A model generated the notes under the pieces. The model had not been told where the DNA came from, searched no databases, and worked only from the letters and a program-made list of their open reading frames with translations. Of a DNA stretch of 64,000 nucleotides, positions 62,301 through 64,000 are shown one piece after another. Made by a program: the position numbers and the translations under genes. The stretch comes from Branchiostoma lanceolatum (taxonomy: Eukaryota > Chordata > Leptocardii > Amphioxiformes > Branchiostomatidae): assembly GCF_035083965.1 (NCBI RefSeq), contig NC_089738.1, forward strand, positions 592,501 to 656,500, read 5' to 3'. The stretch's first letter is position 1. The number at the start of each line of letters is the position of its first letter.

Positions 62301-63104
62301 AATACGCTGCGGTTTTACCTATATATAAATCTGTGCTAATCTTGTCCCGTCCTATGTAGACTTGTACAAAAATGATACAACTATAGCCTTTGAAGCTGTT
62401 TCAGCACATATGAAAATGAGTTACTTTTAGTGATTGTTTATATTTTGTTCCTCTTTCTCCACAGTAAATCAAAAACAGCGGACCAAGCTCGGGCCGACCC
62501 CTTCATGATGCTGGTCCCAGCCGTGTCCCAGTTCGCCGCCAACTACTCTTTTACCACAGTCGACTTCGCTGTTCTCCGCCTCGTTGGCACTTACCACCTT
62601 AATGTCGTTGTAAGCACTTCAGAAAAAGAGGGGCTTCGTCTGGACGACAATCCTCTGGATTCCGGAATCCAGTGGTCCGTAATACCAGGGACACAGATGT
62701 CGGCAGCCAGGCTAGATGTGATGTGTGGATCCCATACTCTTGTCCACATATCTTCAGCCGTGACTTTCGGTGTGTCTATGTACGGCTTCACGGACTGGGA
62801 CGGGTACGGCTACCCGGGAGGGCTGCGTCTAGCCGCGCACACGCTCCAGAATGTGGATAGAGGACAGAATACTGGGCACCAACACAGCATGGAGGCCAAG
62901 GAAAACATGCTTTCAACAGATAGTCCCTCTAAAACTGTTCAATGGAAGGACTACACGGAATCTAAAATTCTTATTATTGGATTTTGCGCCCTGTTGTTAG
63001 TGTCTATGATATGTGGTGTGCTTCAGATCAAGAACATGTGTAAAGTGACTATCTCTTCCACATCGATGGAAGTGCTTGAGTTAGAGGATTCCAATGATGA
63101 CTGA
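50323..63104 (+). CDS. IgGFc-binding-domain type I membrane protein, 7 exons, 547 aa
   Basis: Exons 50323-50413, 52835-53013, 53305-53542, 54079-54237, 60575-60789, 61367-61488 and 62465-63104 join with consistent phases (1644 bases). Exon 1 encodes a signal peptide (LWVLVVCLVPWQTVAQTT). Exons 2-7 encode one IgGFc_binding domain of the kind found at the N-terminus of mammalian FCGBP: GTEFVLSFVQNF, DDDITVYGVFSE, LGTEYLVPC, KPVAVLSGNVF, PPVSTWGKEF, DPFMMLVPAVSQF and the last part near YGFTDWDGYGYPGG. A single membrane segment (about 503-523, ILIIGFCALLLVSMICGVLQI) and a 24-residue acidic tail end the protein. Unlike FCGBP it has no von Willebrand D repeats. It is probably a cell-surface adhesion or pattern-binding protein; antibody binding is not implied. 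Introns hold many mobile elements. Confidence 0.9.
51170..51600. repeat. Dispersed repeat copy in intron 1
   Basis: It contains GTCATCATAACTCAAGAACCTC, CTGGACGGATTACAACGA and CAGGAGGATAACTGAACAAAGG. These phrases are shared with 41280-41640 and 48700-49290. Confidence 0.55.
51800..51882 (-). mobile_element. tRNA-like SINE head or tRNA pseudogene
   Basis: On the minus strand an A-box TAGCTTAGTGGTTAGCG and a perfect B-box GGTTCGAATCC are spaced as in a tRNA. The sequence cannot be folded into a clean cloverleaf by eye and continues on both sides into non-tRNA sequence. Its body differs from the three other SINEs, so it is probably a different SINE family. It lies antisense in intron 1 of the IgGFc-binding gene. 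Confidence 0.55.
54552..55312. promoter_or_regulatory. Three X-box (RFX-type) palindromes in the left arm
   Basis: GTTGCCATGGCAAC at 54552-54565 and 55125-55138, and GTTACCATGGTAAC at 55299-55312, match the RFX X-box consensus GTNRCC-N(0-3)-RGYAAC on both halves. The arm also holds CAAAATGGCGGAT (YY1-like). Binding in vivo is inferred only. Confidence 0.6.
56285..57147. mobile_element. 0.86-kb MITE nested in the foldback element
   Basis: TATAGGGCGTATTCA (56283-56297) is inverted exactly at 57135-57149. GGCGGCCATGTTGGTGCTCAC is also mirrored further in (GTGAGCACCAACATGGCCGCC-type). A TA duplication is the likely target site. No transposase is encoded. The interior is more G+C-rich than the host element. 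Confidence 0.75.
58252..59011. promoter_or_regulatory. Three X-box palindromes in the right arm
   Basis: GTTACCATGGTAAC at 58252-58265 and GTTGCCATGGCAAC at 58426-58439 and 58998-59011 mirror the left-arm sites. A near match, ATTGTCATGGCAAC, lies at 58091-58104. Confidence 0.6.
59379..60279. mobile_element. 0.9-kb non-autonomous transposon with 5-bp CATAC duplication
   Basis: CACCCCCATCAAACTCC at the left and GGAGTTTGATGAGGGTG at the right form the ends. CATAC flanks both sides (59374-59378 and 60280-60284). Inverted repeats continue inward for about 170-230 bases with several GGGTACGGCCC.GAA..CC units. A perfect hairpin is at 59831-59865. A 5-bp duplication with CAC-starting ends is known for the Transib group, but the CACWRTG heptamer is absent, so the family is open. 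It lies in intron 4 of the IgGFc-binding gene. Confidence 0.75.
59831..59865. repeat. Perfect 17-bp hairpin with one-base loop
   Basis: GCCTTCGCCTTTTATTA is followed, after a single G, by its exact inverse. It lies near the middle of the 0.9-kb element. Confidence 0.9.
60979..61325 (+). mobile_element. tRNA-derived SINE, full length
   Basis: The head is GTGTGGCGCAATCGGTAGAG (A-box-like) and CCCGGTTTCAAAACCCC (decayed B-box). The body is GATGTTGTGCCTTTGGG and GGTACCTGACTTCGGTTGGG. The tail CAATAAACCATTATTG is followed by TTATTAT, resembling the end of the LINE at 39111. It lies in intron 5 of the IgGFc-binding gene. Confidence 0.8.
61505..61905. repeat. ~108-bp tandem repeat in intron 6
   Basis: Four imperfect units start near 61510, 61617, 61725 and 61806 with CAGCTCCGTAGAGCTG(A/G)CTCCACGCA. 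They continue through ATGCATACA...GGCTCACGTCAC and GAAGTTCTG.TGAACGATA.A. Later units are shortened. Confidence 0.8.
61928..62042. repeat. 54-bp perfect inverted repeat (hairpin)
   Basis: 61928-61981 is an exact inverse of 61989-62042 with a 7-base spacer (ATAACGA). It contains CTCTATAGGGAACTGG. It lies in intron 6, transcribed with the IgGFc-binding gene, so the pre-mRNA would form a 54-bp perfect duplex. No mature microRNA can be recognised. Confidence 0.92.
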
Positions 63105-63780
63105 TAGGAAATTTTTCTAATGCTTCATAATGCTGCAGTGTTTGGTCAATTTGATATAGAAATTATGCTGTTAAAACATCCATCCCTGGGTTGGAGTCAT
63201 TGTCTGACAATTGTGTCTTCCTCGCAGTATACAAGAACTGGAGTTCCACGAACCCATCCCTACGCCAAAATGTAAACCTTTGTGTAAATGTTGTTCAATG
63301 CTTCTGGTTGTGAGAAGTTTTCCAGACAATACAAACCCAGTAGGACTCCAAGTGAAACTCCAATTACCACAGAGTGTTATAAAGGCTTCCCTAATGATCC
63401 CTTATCTCTATATGTTTTGACAGCTGTAGGGCCCGTGGGAACAGGCCCTGGCAGCATGAGATATGCCCATGTGTGTCAACTGACAGCTGCCACATGTTAG
63501 AATTAAAAGGTCTTATTTTGCAGCGCAGAGGATATTTAAGCTTCCCTCATTACTATTGCAAATAAGATTCTGATTAGCATAGTTAGCAAGTGAATATAAA
63601 AAAAATCACCACTACCGACACACCAAAAACCACGACCATCATTTATTCTATTTCAAACGCTGAAACAAAATCGGTAGTTAGGGGACTGGAACCTCCTGTC
63701 AAGGAGCTATATATCTACTCAAAAAGCAGGAACAGAACATGTCCAGAACATGATATATCAAAACACAAAGTTACGCTGCG
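63105..63780. other. Downstream of the IgGFc-binding gene; no feature recognised
   Basis: Probably includes the 3' untranslated region. A frame at 63211-63420 has no recognisable domain. No canonical AATAAA close to the stop codon was seen. Confidence 0.4.
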
Positions 63781-64000
63781 GTACCTTAAAACGTTGCTAG
63801 GGGGCTCCAAATCTGCTCATTTCGGGGTATAAGACCTACCCTCATACCAAATATGAAGACAATCAACCGAGGCATTCTTATTATCATGTTCACACACACA
63901 CATACACTTACACACACACACACACACACAAACAAACACACACACACAAGCACGCGCGCGCGCGCGCTCCCTAAAACATAACCTTCTCGGCGAAGCTAAA
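63780..64000. repeat. Dispersed CA-containing repeat, right end
   Basis: It contains CATACCAAATATGAAGACAA, AGGCATTCTTATTATCATG, a CA microsatellite (about 63892-63948), a GC run and CATAACCTTCTCGGCGAAG. It runs off the window. Confidence 0.75.

Overview
The window looks like intron-rich invertebrate animal DNA. It has GT-AG introns, very little coding density, many short A+T-rich repeats, tRNA-derived SINEs, 5'-truncated LINEs and a crowd of DNA transposons. The gene set (a short membrane-anchored IgGFc-binding-domain protein and a secreted phospholipase A2) and the transposon types suggest a lancelet (Branchiostoma). That assignment is an inference; another marine invertebrate is possible.

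Only two host genes can be assembled exon by exon with all splice phases agreeing. One is a secreted phospholipase A2 on the + strand (4 exons, 38528-44203, 202 aa). The other is a + strand type I membrane protein with an IgGFc-binding domain (7 exons, 50323-63104, 547 aa). Both have an N-terminal signal peptide exon and introns loaded with mobile elements.

The best-preserved mobile element is an autonomous ISL2EU/IS4EU-type DNA transposon (about 28941-35809). It has 0.73-kb near-identical inverted ends and two convergent, intact, multi-exon genes: a THAP plus DDE transposase (606 aa) and a SAP/SWIM/YqaJ-nuclease protein (740 aa). The terminal repeat itself carries the promoter and first coding exon, so both proteins begin with the same 14 residues. 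The element sits inside an older element with palindromic ends (27997-36494).

Layout: 1-960 nested tandem repeat. 2.7-12.7 kb, an array of roughly 0.5-0.6-kb repeat units interrupted by a 3.2-kb inverted-repeat element (5496-8682, with an empty-site copy near 12693), a 1.3-kb TTAA element and a LINE tail. 13.1-14.1 kb, a 20-bp minisatellite. 16.1-17.2 kb, a palindrome-rich element. 17.5-22.4 kb, a long inverted-repeat element with possible minus-strand exons. 23.7-25.2 kb, two LINE tails. 25.4-25.9 kb, a 24-bp minisatellite. 28-36.5 kb, nested transposons. 36.6-37.9 kb, a second TTAA element. 38.5-44.2 kb, the phospholipase gene with a LINE and a SINE in intron 1. 50.3-63.1 kb, the IgGFc-binding gene, whose introns hold at least five insertions, including a 4.7-kb TTAA-flanked foldback element carrying perfect RFX X-box palindromes and a 54-bp perfect hairpin.

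No rRNA gene, CRISPR array or bacterial-type operon was seen.
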